Assembly (NCBI GenBank): GCA_900321965.1 | Contig: ONYA01000008.1 | Coordinates: 1-64,000 of the forward strand | Direction: 5' to 3' | Source: an uncultured Prevotellaceae bacterium | GTDB lineage: Bacteria > Bacteroidota > Bacteroidia > Bacteroidales > Bacteroidaceae | DNA length: 64,000 nt | Shown here: positions 43,151 through 51,255 of the stretch, one piece after another | Numbering within the stretch: the stretch's first letter is position 1 | How the letters are laid out: each line of letters opens with the position of its first letter | Position numbers and translations under genes: made by a program | The notes under the pieces: model-generated | Databases searched by the model: none | What the model saw: only the letters and a program-made list of their open reading frames with translations | Told to the model about the DNA's origin: nothing

Positions 43151-44662
43151 TTGTCAAATCGTAAATCACATAGGGTTGTCATCATTGGCAGTGGTCTCGG
43201 AGGCCTGTCGTGCGGCTTGATACTCAGTCGCAACGGCTACGATGTCACCGTGGTGGAACAGGGCACGCAGCCGGGCGGCTGTCTGCAGTGCTTCACCCGT
43301 CGCGGCGTGAAGTTCGAGACAGGCATGCACTTCATCGGCTCTGCCGACCGCGGCCAGGTCTTGGAACGCCTGCTGCACTATCTCGGCGTGATGGACGACA
43401 TCAGCCTGAGCCGTCTCAACCCTGCGGGCTATGACATCATCTCGCTTCAGGGACAGCTGTTCCGCATTGCCAACGGCCGCGAGCCGTTCATCGAGACGCT
43501 GGCCGGGGACTTCCCCCATGAACGCGACGGGCTGAACCGCTATTTCGACCTCGTAGAACAGGTGGCACAGGCCTCGTCGCTACACTCGCTGCGAGTGGCC
43601 GACAGCGACACCTCGCCGCTGAACACCGAGTACCAGCTGCGCAGTATGAACGACGTGCTGGGCGAGGTCATCGGCGACCCGCTGCTGCGCGACGTCCTGG
43701 TGGGCAGTCTGCCCCTCTATGCTGCCGAGCGCGACAAGACACCGTTCTCTACCCACGCCTTCATCACTGACTTCTACAACCAGAGTGCCTTCCGCGTTGT
43801 CGGCGGCAGCGACAAGATTGCCGCCTCGCTGGTGCGCTCCATCAGGGATGGCGGCGGACAGGTGCTTTGCCGCAAGCAGGTGACACATATCGACTGCGAC
43901 GACACGAAGGCCGTCGGCGTCGTGACGGCCGACGAGACCTACTATCCCGCCGACATCGTCATCGCCGCCGTACACCCTGCGCGGTTAGTGGAGATGTGCG
44001 ACTCGTCGCTGCTGCGTCCCGCCTACCGACACCGTGTACAGTCGCTGCCCGAAACTGTCGGCGGCTTCAGCGTCTACCTGCGCTTCAAACCGCAGACCGT
44101 GCCCTATATGAACTACAACTTCTACGGCTATCACCAGCCGTCGCCGTGGGACTGTGAGCGTTATACCTCTGAAGATTGGCCGAAAGGCTACCTCTATATG
44201 CACTTTTGCAGTCGCGAACAGCAACAGTGGGCTGAGGGTGGTGTTATCCTGAGCTATATGCAGTGGGACGAGGTGAGCCGCTGGCAGGGCACGCGCATCG
44301 GGCACCGTGGTGAGGACTACGAACAGATGAAGCACGAACGGGCTGAACGGCTTATCGACGCCGTGTGCCGTGAGTTCCCGTTGCTGCGTGAGGGACTGGC
44401 CGGCTATGAAACATCAACGCCACTGACCTACCGCGACTATACCGGTACGGAGGGCGGCTCGATGTACGGCATCGCCAAGGACATCAACTTAGGCCCTGCC
44501 GCCCGTGTGCAGCACCGTACAAAAATACCCAACCTGTTGCTGACAGGACAGAACATCAACTCGCACGGCATCCTGGGCGTACTCGTCGGCACCGTCGTCA
44601 CTTGTTCGGAGCTGCTGACATCGGAACGCATCTTTAACGACATCATAAAAGCTAACACATGA
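43151..44662 (+). CDS. FAD-dependent oxidoreductase, phytoene desaturase-like (1)
   Basis: A 503-residue flavoprotein of the CrtI/carotenoid desaturase and isomerase group. A dinucleotide motif VVIIGSGLGGLSCG lies at about 9-22, followed by VVEQGTQPGGCLQCF. The C-terminal FAD contact NLLLTGQNINSHGILGV is near 467. The start is uncertain: the TTG at 43151 is the only start that includes the FAD motif and lies within a repeated AAATCGTAAAT spacer. The neighbouring polyene-making enzymes suggest it desaturates or isomerises a polyene or related lipid. Confidence 0.82.
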   Translation: MSNRKSHRVVIIGSGLGGLSCGLILSRNGYDVTVVEQGTQPGGCLQCFTRRGVKFETGMHFIGSADRGQVLERLLHYLGVMDDISLSRLNPAGYDIISLQGQLFRIANGREPFIETLAGDFPHERDGLNRYFDLVEQVAQASSLHSLRVADSDTSPLNTEYQLRSMNDVLGEVIGDPLLRDVLVGSLPLYAAERDKTPFSTHAFITDFYNQSAFRVVGGSDKIAASLVRSIRDGGGQVLCRKQVTHIDCDDTKAVGVVTADETYYPADIVIAAVHPARLVEMCDSSLLRPAYRHRVQSLPETVGGFSVYLRFKPQTVPYMNYNFYGYHQPSPWDCERYTSEDWPKGYLYMHFCSREQQQWAEGGVILSYMQWDEVSRWQGTRIGHRGEDYEQMKHERAERLIDAVCREFPLLREGLAGYETSTPLTYRDYTGTEGGSMYGIAKDINLGPAARVQHRTKIPNLLLTGQNINSHGILGVLVGTVVTCSELLTSERIFNDIIKANT

Positions 44663-46188
44663 ACAGACAGACGGTCATCATCATCGGTGGAGGACTCGGA
44701 GGACTCTTCACTGGCGCACTCCTGGCAAAGGAGGGCTACAGTGTGACAGTCGTAGAGAAGAATACCACAGCGGGAGGCGGATTGCAGACCTTCCAGAGGG
44801 CAGGCGTCTCGTTCGACACGGGAATGCACATGCTCGGCGGCTTGCGGCCAGGGGGCAGCGTCCGGAAAATCTGTCACTATTTAGGCATTGACAGCAGGCT
44901 GGAACTGCTCCCCTGCGATGCCGACTGTATGGACAGCATCGTCATGGGAGAGGACACCTACCGCGTGCCTGAGGGACGCGAAGCCTTCACAGAATACTTT
45001 GCACAGAGGTTTCCCGACGAGGCCGACAACGTGCGACGGTATGTGGAGGCACTCTACCAACTGGCCGACGAGGTGGACTTCTTTTATCTCCGCACGGGTA
45101 AGGACGACCTTTTCAGTCACAGCGAGAAGTTCCTGTGGTCGGCAAGCGACCTTATTGCCCACTATATTAAGAATGAGCGGCTGCGCGACGTGCTGGCCTA
45201 TATGAACCCTATGTACGGCGGTGTGGCTGGTCGTACGCCAGCTTATATCCACGCCCTGATTAACGTGTTGTATATCAGCGGACAAGACCGCTTTGTCGGC
45301 AGCAGCCAGCAGATGGCTGACGCCTTGGTAGATGTCATCGCGCAGGGTGGGGGGCAGGTCGTCACAGGACAGCGCGTCACGCGTCTGCACATCGACAGCG
45401 AACGCCGCTGTATGGGTGTTACTACCGACAAGGGCGCCAGCTACAGTGCCGACTATTATATCTCGGCTATCCATCCGCAACAGCTCATAACCATCGCTGA
45501 CGCCGGCGCGTTCCCGAAGTCGTACCGCCAGCGGGTGGCCAGCATCCCCAACAGCTACTCGGCCTTCTCGGTTTTCATCAAGTTGCGCGGCGGTGCCTTC
45601 CCCTATATCAACCACACCTGCTACTTCCAGGATGGTTACGGCCACGTGTGGCAGCACGGCACGTATGACCCGACGGACGAGGCGTGGCCCCACGGCTTCA
45701 TGTATATGACACCGCCGGAACACAACCAGGGACCGTGGGCCACGAAGATGATCATCAACTGTCTGATGCCCTTCAGTGCCGTCAAGCAGTGGGAGCATAC
45801 CACTGTCGGTCGGCGTGGTGAGGACTACGAGCTGTGGAAACAGCGCCATGTCGACCGCATCTTCAGCCGTATGGAACAGCTGTACCCGGGATTCGGCAAC
45901 ACCGTGGAAAAAGCGTGGTCATCGAGCCCGCTGACCATCCGCGACTACTACGGACAGCCCGAAGGTGCACTCTACGGCGTCAGCAAGGACTGTCAGAACA
46001 TCATGCTCTCGCAGCTGCCCATCTGGACGAAGGTCAGAAACCTGCTGCTGACGGGACAGAACATCAACCTGCACGGCATCTGCGGTGTGCCGCTGACGGC
46101 TGTGAACACCGTCGAGGCCCTAATAGGGCAGAACAAACTGGTAGACAAAATCAATAACTTATATAATCACACGTATGGAAAGAATTAA
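44659..46188 (+). CDS. FAD-dependent oxidoreductase, phytoene desaturase-like (2)
   Basis: A 509-residue paralogue of the preceding protein with VIIIGGGLGGLFTGALLAKEG at the N-terminus and the matching C-terminal NLLLTGQNINLHGICGVPLTAV. It overlaps the previous gene by 4 bases (ATGA), so the two are translationally coupled and may form a heterodimer. Both keep the MHxxGxxxxG segment after the FAD motif. Substrate unknown; polyene or retinoid-type isomerisation or saturation is possible. Confidence 0.85.
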   Translation: MNRQTVIIIGGGLGGLFTGALLAKEGYSVTVVEKNTTAGGGLQTFQRAGVSFDTGMHMLGGLRPGGSVRKICHYLGIDSRLELLPCDADCMDSIVMGEDTYRVPEGREAFTEYFAQRFPDEADNVRRYVEALYQLADEVDFFYLRTGKDDLFSHSEKFLWSASDLIAHYIKNERLRDVLAYMNPMYGGVAGRTPAYIHALINVLYISGQDRFVGSSQQMADALVDVIAQGGGQVVTGQRVTRLHIDSERRCMGVTTDKGASYSADYYISAIHPQQLITIADAGAFPKSYRQRVASIPNSYSAFSVFIKLRGGAFPYINHTCYFQDGYGHVWQHGTYDPTDEAWPHGFMYMTPPEHNQGPWATKMIINCLMPFSAVKQWEHTTVGRRGEDYELWKQRHVDRIFSRMEQLYPGFGNTVEKAWSSSPLTIRDYYGQPEGALYGVSKDCQNIMLSQLPIWTKVRNLLLTGQNINLHGICGVPLTAVNTVEALIGQNKLVDKINNLYNHTYGKN

Positions 46189-47470
46189 GATGAAACTCAT
46201 CTACCCGAAGTGGAAGAAACTGCCCGGGCAGACGACTTTTAACCTGCCGCCTCATGGGCCGGTAGCTTTTGCGGGCACGCTGCCCGACTACGTCGATGTG
46301 TCGTTCACCGACGAGAATGTTGAACCCATCGACTTCAACGAGGAGTGCGACATCGTGGCACTCTCCATGATGCTCTCCACCCAGGTGAAGCGCGGCTGGG
46401 AGATTGCCGAGGAGTATCACAAGCGTGGCAAGCTGGTCATGGCCGGCGGCATCTCGTCGATGCTCCATGCCGAAGAGATGGTGAACCATGTCGACTCCCT
46501 CTTCCTCGGTGAGAGTGAAGGACGCATGGACGGCGTCATGCAGGACTTCGTCCGCGGCGAGCTGAAGAAGGTTTATAACTACATGGGACAGCTGCCGCCC
46601 ATCGAGAGCGTCGGTCCCTGTCGCCGCGACCTCTATAAGCGTGAACTCTACAACCACAAGGGCGTGCAGATGGTCGACCTCTTCCATGCCTCACGCGGTT
46701 GCCGTTTCAGCTGCTATCCCTGTGCCGTCAGCTATCTCGGCGGTCGTAAGTTCCGTCCGCGTCCCATCGACAAGGTGGTCGAGGATATGGCGGCCATCGA
46801 CAACAACCGCTTGTTCATCGTCGACAATTCGCTGGCTCAGAACAAGGAGTGGGAGAAAGAACTCTTCCGCGCCATCGCCCCGCTGAAGAAGAAGTGGATA
46901 AGCCACACCATTGAGGACGACGACGAGGTGCTGCAGCTGGCCTACGACGCCGGTGCCTGGTATGTCTACCAGGCCGTCTACGACACCTCAGACTATATTA
47001 AGGAACGCGTGAAGCGCTACCATGACCACGGCATCGGTGTTGAAGGTACCATCCTCTTGGGACTCGACAACCAGACCGAGGACGACTGCAAGCGGCTCAT
47101 CGACTTCTTAGGCGAGATAGACCTTGACCTGGCGGAGTTTACCGTGCTGACACCGTTCCCCCACACGAAGATTTACGACGACCTGCTGCGCCAGGGCCGT
47201 ATCTTCGACTTTGACTGGAACCACTATAACGCCGGTCAGGTGGTGTTCCAGCCCAAGCACATGACGCCCGAGCAGTTGCAGAACGTCTACGACTACGCCT
47301 GGCAGTCGTTCTACAAAAACGAGACGCAGGAGCAGAAGATGTTCAACCTGTTCTGCAATGTCGCCCTGCGCGAGATGAACGAGGGCACCTACCGTCAGCC
47401 CGACCGCCGCCTGCGCAACCAGACCTTCGGTCACAAGGTGGACCGCTCGAAGCGCAATGTTAATGTTTAA
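46175..47470 (+). CDS. radical SAM protein (B12-binding domain family)
   Basis: A 431-residue radical SAM enzyme. The 4Fe-4S cluster motif is SRGCRFSCYPCAVSYLGG (C-x3-C-x2-C) near residue 170-187, and the SAM-binding region DNSLAQNKEWEKELF and GLDNQTEDD follow. The N-terminal 130 residues resemble a Rossmann B12-binding domain (LPDYVDVSFTDENVEPIDF, DIVALSMMLSTQVKRGWEIA), though no DxHxxG motif is evident. An enzyme of this type could methylate or rearrange an unreactive carbon of the polyene lipid. Its start overlaps the previous gene by 14 bases; an alternative ATG lies at 46190. Confidence 0.82.
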   Translation: MERIKMKLIYPKWKKLPGQTTFNLPPHGPVAFAGTLPDYVDVSFTDENVEPIDFNEECDIVALSMMLSTQVKRGWEIAEEYHKRGKLVMAGGISSMLHAEEMVNHVDSLFLGESEGRMDGVMQDFVRGELKKVYNYMGQLPPIESVGPCRRDLYKRELYNHKGVQMVDLFHASRGCRFSCYPCAVSYLGGRKFRPRPIDKVVEDMAAIDNNRLFIVDNSLAQNKEWEKELFRAIAPLKKKWISHTIEDDDEVLQLAYDAGAWYVYQAVYDTSDYIKERVKRYHDHGIGVEGTILLGLDNQTEDDCKRLIDFLGEIDLDLAEFTVLTPFPHTKIYDDLLRQGRIFDFDWNHYNAGQVVFQPKHMTPEQLQNVYDYAWQSFYKNETQEQKMFNLFCNVALREMNEGTYRQPDRRLRNQTFGHKVDRSKRNVNV

Positions 47471-47517
47471 TCGTTTAGTCGTTAATTCGTTTAATCGTTA
47501 AATCGTTAATTCGTAAA

Positions 47518-47880
47518 ATGAAAGTCCCCAAAGAATACTACGACGAAATCTTCGAGTTCCGCGGCACCTGGGATGAACCCTCCAGCTGCGGCCTGAAAAT
47601 CCGTCAGCACGACGGCAAAACATACGTCGTCGTCACCGAACTTTACCAGGAGAACCCTGGCACCAGTATTACCTACGCCGGTCGCAAGCTGGCCGACCAG
47701 ATCTGCGAGGCCAAAGGCATTGACCCCGCCACAATGGTCTATATAGAGTGTGCCCCCGATACCAACTCCAAGCTGTCGTTCTACGACGAGGAGTATTTCG
47801 AGGTAGACTTCGACGCCGACCTGCAGCATAAGTACCACCAGCTCGACCCCGAGCGCGTCAAAGCCGTTTTGGACGCATGA
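47518..47880 (+). CDS. conserved small protein of unknown function
   Basis: A 120-residue soluble protein (MKVPKEYYDEIFEFRGTWDEPSSCGLKIRQ) with mixed alpha/beta character, no signal peptide and no recognised motif. It overlaps the downstream esterase gene by 4 bases and follows a spacer of repeated CGTTTAATCGTTAA words. Co-transcription with the polyene-type cluster is the only clue to its role. Confidence 0.7.
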   Translation: MKVPKEYYDEIFEFRGTWDEPSSCGLKIRQHDGKTYVVVTELYQENPGTSITYAGRKLADQICEAKGIDPATMVYIECAPDTNSKLSFYDEEYFEVDFDADLQHKYHQLDPERVKAVLDA

Positions 47881-48671
47881 GATACTTGCTGTTGGCTGTT
47901 GGCTGCTGGCTGTTGGCGATAGGTGCGCAGGCTATCAACCTCAAGGAGTTCCTGCCTGAAGGCGGGGCTTCCGAGACGGCCATCATCGTCTGTCCTGGCG
48001 GCAGCTACTTCTGGCTCGACGATGAGGTGGAGGGCGATAGTGTCGCCCGTTCACTGGCACAAAACGGTATTGCCGCCTACGTGCTGCGCTACCGTACGGG
48101 TGGGGTGGTGCCCTTTATCACCCACTCGCGACTCGTCATCCCCGGTCATCAGCACCCCATGCCCCTCAACGACGTGCAGGAAGCCATGCGCCAGGTGCGG
48201 CAGAAAGGCTACCGCCGTGTGGGTGTCATGGGATTCTCGGCCGGTGGCCATCTGTCGCTCTCGGCGGCCATCTTCGGGCGTGGCGAACTGCGCCCCGACT
48301 TCATCGCCCCCTGCTATCCTGTGGTCACGATGTCGCATCCCTGCGTCCATAAGCGTTCACGCCGTGGACTGCTCGGCGAGTGGCGCAAACACTCCCGCCA
48401 GCTGCGCGACAGTCTCTCATTGGAGAAGCATGTGACGGATGACATGCCGCCGGTGTTCCTCATGAACTGCGTCGATGACCCTATTGTCGACTACCGCAAT
48501 TCAGAGCTGATGGACTCCGCCCTGACAGCCCACCACGTCAGGCACCGCTATATACAGTATCGAACAGGCGGGCATGGTTTCGGCACCACCTGGAGCAAAA
48601 CCTCCGAGGAAGCGTCACACTGGTTCGCTGAGTTCCTCGCCTGGTTTAGAGAATTGAAAATTGAAGATTGA
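47877..48671 (+). CDS. exported alpha/beta hydrolase (acetyl-esterase-like)
   Basis: A 264-residue hydrolase with signal peptide (1-19, ending GAQA). The oxyanion region is CPGGSYFWLDDEVEG, the nucleophile elbow GFSAGGHLS lies near 122-130, the acid is in NCVDDPIVDYRNS and the histidine is in RTGGHGFG. It resembles xylan/acetyl esterases of the Bacteroidetes. Being periplasmic and in this operon it may remove an acyl group from the exported product. Confidence 0.82.
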   Translation: MRYLLLAVGCWLLAIGAQAINLKEFLPEGGASETAIIVCPGGSYFWLDDEVEGDSVARSLAQNGIAAYVLRYRTGGVVPFITHSRLVIPGHQHPMPLNDVQEAMRQVRQKGYRRVGVMGFSAGGHLSLSAAIFGRGELRPDFIAPCYPVVTMSHPCVHKRSRRGLLGEWRKHSRQLRDSLSLEKHVTDDMPPVFLMNCVDDPIVDYRNSELMDSALTAHHVRHRYIQYRTGGHGFGTTWSKTSEEASHWFAEFLAWFRELKIED

Positions 48672-48681
48672 GAATTGAAAT

Positions 48682-49818
48682 ATGAATAACTTTGACGATA
48701 TTCGTCCCTATTACGACGAAGAAATACCCGCTGCGATGCAGCGCATTGTCGATAGCAACTTCTTCGGGTTGCTCTGCACCTACGTCTATCCCGGCCACAA
48801 CCCTGCTGACGTCAGGCAGATGATGCTCTCGTTCAAGACCATCCGCGACTTCCAGCTTGAAGTCATGCGTTGTGTCAACGAGCAGGTCATCCGGCGTTCT
48901 ACCACCGAGTTCACCTACGACGGCGTGGAACAGCTCGACCCGCAGAAGAAGTATCTCTTCGTCAGCAACCACCGTGACATCATGCTCGATGCCTGCCTGC
49001 TGCAGTACATCCTCTACAAGAACGGTCACGAGACCACCGAGATAACCTTCGGTGCCAACCTCATGTCGTCGCCGCTGGTCATCGACATCGGTAAGTGCAA
49101 CAAGATGTTCCGCGTAGAGCGTGGCGGTACGATGCGCGACTTCTATCTCTCGTCGCGCCATCTGAGCGACTACATCCGCTACGTGCTCACCCAGAAGGGA
49201 CAGAGCCTGTGGATTGCACAGCGCAATGGCCGTACGAAGGACGGTTGCGACCAGACCGACCAGGGTATCATCAAGATGTTCTGCATGAGCTGTCCCGACG
49301 ACAAGATACGGGCACTCTCCGAACTCCATATCATCCCCGTCTCAGTCAGCTACGAGTGGGAGTCGTGCGACGTGCTCAAGGCGCTCGAACTCTATGAGTC
49401 GCGCTTCAGCCGTTATATCAAGAAACCTGGCGAAGACCTAAACAGCATCCTTACGGGCATCGCCCAGCCGAAGGGACGCGTACACTTCACGTTCTGTCCG
49501 CAGGTGACTGAGCAAGACCTGTTGCCCTTCGACGGACTGACAACCGGCGACTACCACCGGGCGGTGGCTCATCTGTTAGACAGCCGTATCAACGCCGCCT
49601 ACCGCTTGCGCCCGAACAACTACATTGCTCACGATCTGCGCTACGGTCAGCAGCACTATGCCGACCATTATACCCCGGAGGAACGCAACCGCTTCCTGCA
49701 GCACATGCTGAAACTGCAGGAGTTTGACATTGCCGAGCCCGACGTCCTGCGCGACATCTTCCTCAGTATCTACTCAAACCCTGTGGAGACACAGCAGAAA
49801 GCAACGCAACAAAACTAA
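48682..49818 (+). CDS. PlsC-type 1-acyl-glycerol-3-phosphate acyltransferase-like protein
   Basis: A 378-residue acyltransferase with the HX4D motif in YLFVSNHRDIMLD near residue 95. It is longer than typical PlsC (about 240) because of a C-terminal extension of about 100 residues (AYRLRPNNYIAHDLRYG...). No clear membrane span. It may be the acyltransferase that attaches the product to a lipid or sugar, in parallel with the PlsC part of the exporter fusion. Confidence 0.8.
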   Translation: MNNFDDIRPYYDEEIPAAMQRIVDSNFFGLLCTYVYPGHNPADVRQMMLSFKTIRDFQLEVMRCVNEQVIRRSTTEFTYDGVEQLDPQKKYLFVSNHRDIMLDACLLQYILYKNGHETTEITFGANLMSSPLVIDIGKCNKMFRVERGGTMRDFYLSSRHLSDYIRYVLTQKGQSLWIAQRNGRTKDGCDQTDQGIIKMFCMSCPDDKIRALSELHIIPVSVSYEWESCDVLKALELYESRFSRYIKKPGEDLNSILTGIAQPKGRVHFTFCPQVTEQDLLPFDGLTTGDYHRAVAHLLDSRINAAYRLRPNNYIAHDLRYGQQHYADHYTPEERNRFLQHMLKLQEFDIAEPDVLRDIFLSIYSNPVETQQKATQQN

Positions 49819-49825
49819 AAGTATT

Positions 49826-50704
49826 ATGGGATTCTTTAGTACGTTATTCGGCGGCAGACAGTTGTCGCCAGAGGAGGAGAAGCAAGAGCAGGAGGCCAAG
49901 AAGTTCGATCTGCTGAAGTATGACGGTGTGAAGGCCATGAAGATGGGACAGGCAGACTATGCCGTGCGCTGTTTCACGGAGGCTCTGAAGGTACACGACG
50001 ACTTGGAGGTACACGACTACCTGTCGCAGGTGCTGTTGCGGCAGGGCAATCTCGATGCTGCCATGAACGAACTGCGGACACTGGGCGATGCCGAACCTGA
50101 GAATGCTCAGATACAAATACGGATGGCACAAGTGGCCTACATGCAGGAGGACTACGTGACGATGGAGACTGCCTGTCAGCAGGCGACGACGCTGGAACCG
50201 GAGAACGCCGAACCTTACTTCCTTCATGCCGAGGCCATGAAAGGACAGCAGAATCCCGTCGGTGCCATCGCCATGCTGACCAAGGCCATCAGTCTGAAGG
50301 AGGACTATGCCGAGGCTTACCTCCTGCGTGGGCAGACGCTGCTCGCGATGGGTGACGCGGCGAGTGCTGAGACCGATGCCGACTGGCTGTTGGAGCATGT
50401 CGGCGACCATGAGGATGTGCTGCTGCTGAAAGCCCGTGTCGAGGCAGCGAAAGGTCAGGCTCAGGAAGCCATCCGCGTCTACGACAAGGTGATAGAGGTG
50501 AACCCCTTCCAGATTGACGCCTTTCGCGAACGTGGTCGACTACGCCTGGACTTGGGCGACAAGGCCGGTGCCGAGCAGGATATGCAGACGGTGCTGGAGC
50601 TTGATCCGCAGCAGATGGCCGACGTCAGTGGCGAATACTCTGCCGAGGGTATAGAGCAGCGAGTGAAGCAAGCCTATTCGGCTGTCAACCCCCTGGGACT
50701 GTAA
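49826..50704 (+). CDS. TPR-repeat protein
   Basis: A 292-residue protein. It opens MGFFSTLFGGRQLSPEEE with no signal peptide and is followed by seven or more tetratricopeptide repeats from about residue 35 to 280 (DYAVRCFTEALKVHDDLEVHDYLS, AIAMLTKAISLKEDYAEAYLLRG, AIRVYDKVIEVNPFQIDAFRERG). ATG 49826 was chosen since the upstream reading overlaps the previous gene in another frame. It is last in the operon before a repeat-rich gap; it may be a scaffold. Confidence 0.88.
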   Translation: MGFFSTLFGGRQLSPEEEKQEQEAKKFDLLKYDGVKAMKMGQADYAVRCFTEALKVHDDLEVHDYLSQVLLRQGNLDAAMNELRTLGDAEPENAQIQIRMAQVAYMQEDYVTMETACQQATTLEPENAEPYFLHAEAMKGQQNPVGAIAMLTKAISLKEDYAEAYLLRGQTLLAMGDAASAETDADWLLEHVGDHEDVLLLKARVEAAKGQAQEAIRVYDKVIEVNPFQIDAFRERGRLRLDLGDKAGAEQDMQTVLELDPQQMADVSGEYSAEGIEQRVKQAYSAVNPLGL

Positions 50705-50712
50705 CAAGTCTG

Positions 50713-50757
50713 AGCGGCCGCTACGTTTTCACGAGCGGCCGTAACGTTTTTCTGTAA
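50713..50757. repeat. 21-base repeat array, short copy
   Basis: Two units AGCGGCCGCTACGTTTTCACG and AGCGGCCGTAACGTTTTTCTG, the complement-orientation form of the 26189-26293 and 61392-61496 arrays. It lies right after the TPR gene. Confidence 0.75.
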
Positions 50758-50797
50758 GGCTGTTAGACCATCCGTAGCGAAAAAGAACAGCGCCCGA

Positions 50798-50947
50798 ATG
50801 GACCACATGACTCGCTGGATAGAGTCTACCAACAATTATACCACACAAGTGCTCTACCGCCTCGGCTTCCAGTGGCCTCCCACTGCTGCCGCCTACGTAC
50901 ACCGCTTTGTGGATACCATTGTAGGCTTCGACTATTTCTCTGTTTAA
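50798..50947 (+). CDS. short ORF, possible C-terminal gene remnant
   Basis: Reads MDHMTRWIESTNNYTTQVLY and ends VGFDYFSV (49 residues). The composition is protein-like (Trp, Tyr, Phe) and the in-frame codons continue upstream without a stop for about 35 bases. No start signal or family was recognised. It may be the tail of a lost gene. Confidence 0.3.
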   Translation: MDHMTRWIESTNNYTTQVLYRLGFQWPPTAAAYVHRFVDTIVGFDYFSV

Positions 50948-51063
50948 CCCTCATCACGCCATAACGACAGATGGGTTACGTGCCGAGTGTTACCTTTGTG
51001 ATAAAAATACACTACAAACGGAAAATTTCTTGCAAAATATTTGCGAGAATCAGGAAAAAGTTA

Positions 51064-51071
51064 TACTTTTG
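51064..51071 (+). promoter_or_regulatory. -7 element of the phe/tyr operon
   Basis: TACTTTTG followed by CAGCCG, 28 bases before the leader-peptide ATG at 51100. Confidence 0.6.
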
Positions 51072-51099
51072 CAGCCGAATCAATAAAATAGTAGACAAA

Positions 51100-51177
51100 A
51101 TGTTGAACCATAACGCTTATTTTTACGGCTATTACTTTTACTTTGCAAGCAATTGTGAAGCGGGTCGTTGCGTATAA
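51100..51177 (+). CDS. Phe/Tyr-rich leader peptide
   Basis: A 25-residue peptide MLNHNAYFYGYYFYFASNCE..V with nine Phe/Tyr residues in the AYFYGYYFYF core. Its length, the clustered aromatic codons, the antiterminator overlapping its 3' end and the terminator downstream make it the leader of a transcription-attenuation system for the pheA operon. When charged tRNA-Phe/Tyr is scarce, a stalled ribosome should favour the antiterminator. Confidence 0.85.
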   Translation: MLNHNAYFYGYYFYFASNCEAGRCV

Positions 51178-51240
51178 AGTTCAATGATAAGAAAAAGAGA
51201 AAATACAACCCCGCTTCACATACGTGAAAGTGGGGTTTTT
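51154..51240 (+). promoter_or_regulatory. transcription attenuator of the phe/tyr operon
   Basis: TGTGAAGCGGG (51154-51164) is perfectly complementary to CCCGCTTCACA (51210-51220), forming the antiterminator. The same 51209-51220 segment alternatively pairs with GTGAAAGTGGGG (51224-51235) and is followed by five T: the terminator. The two folds are mutually exclusive. Confidence 0.85.
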
Positions 51241-51255
51241 AATTGAAGAAGGCAA

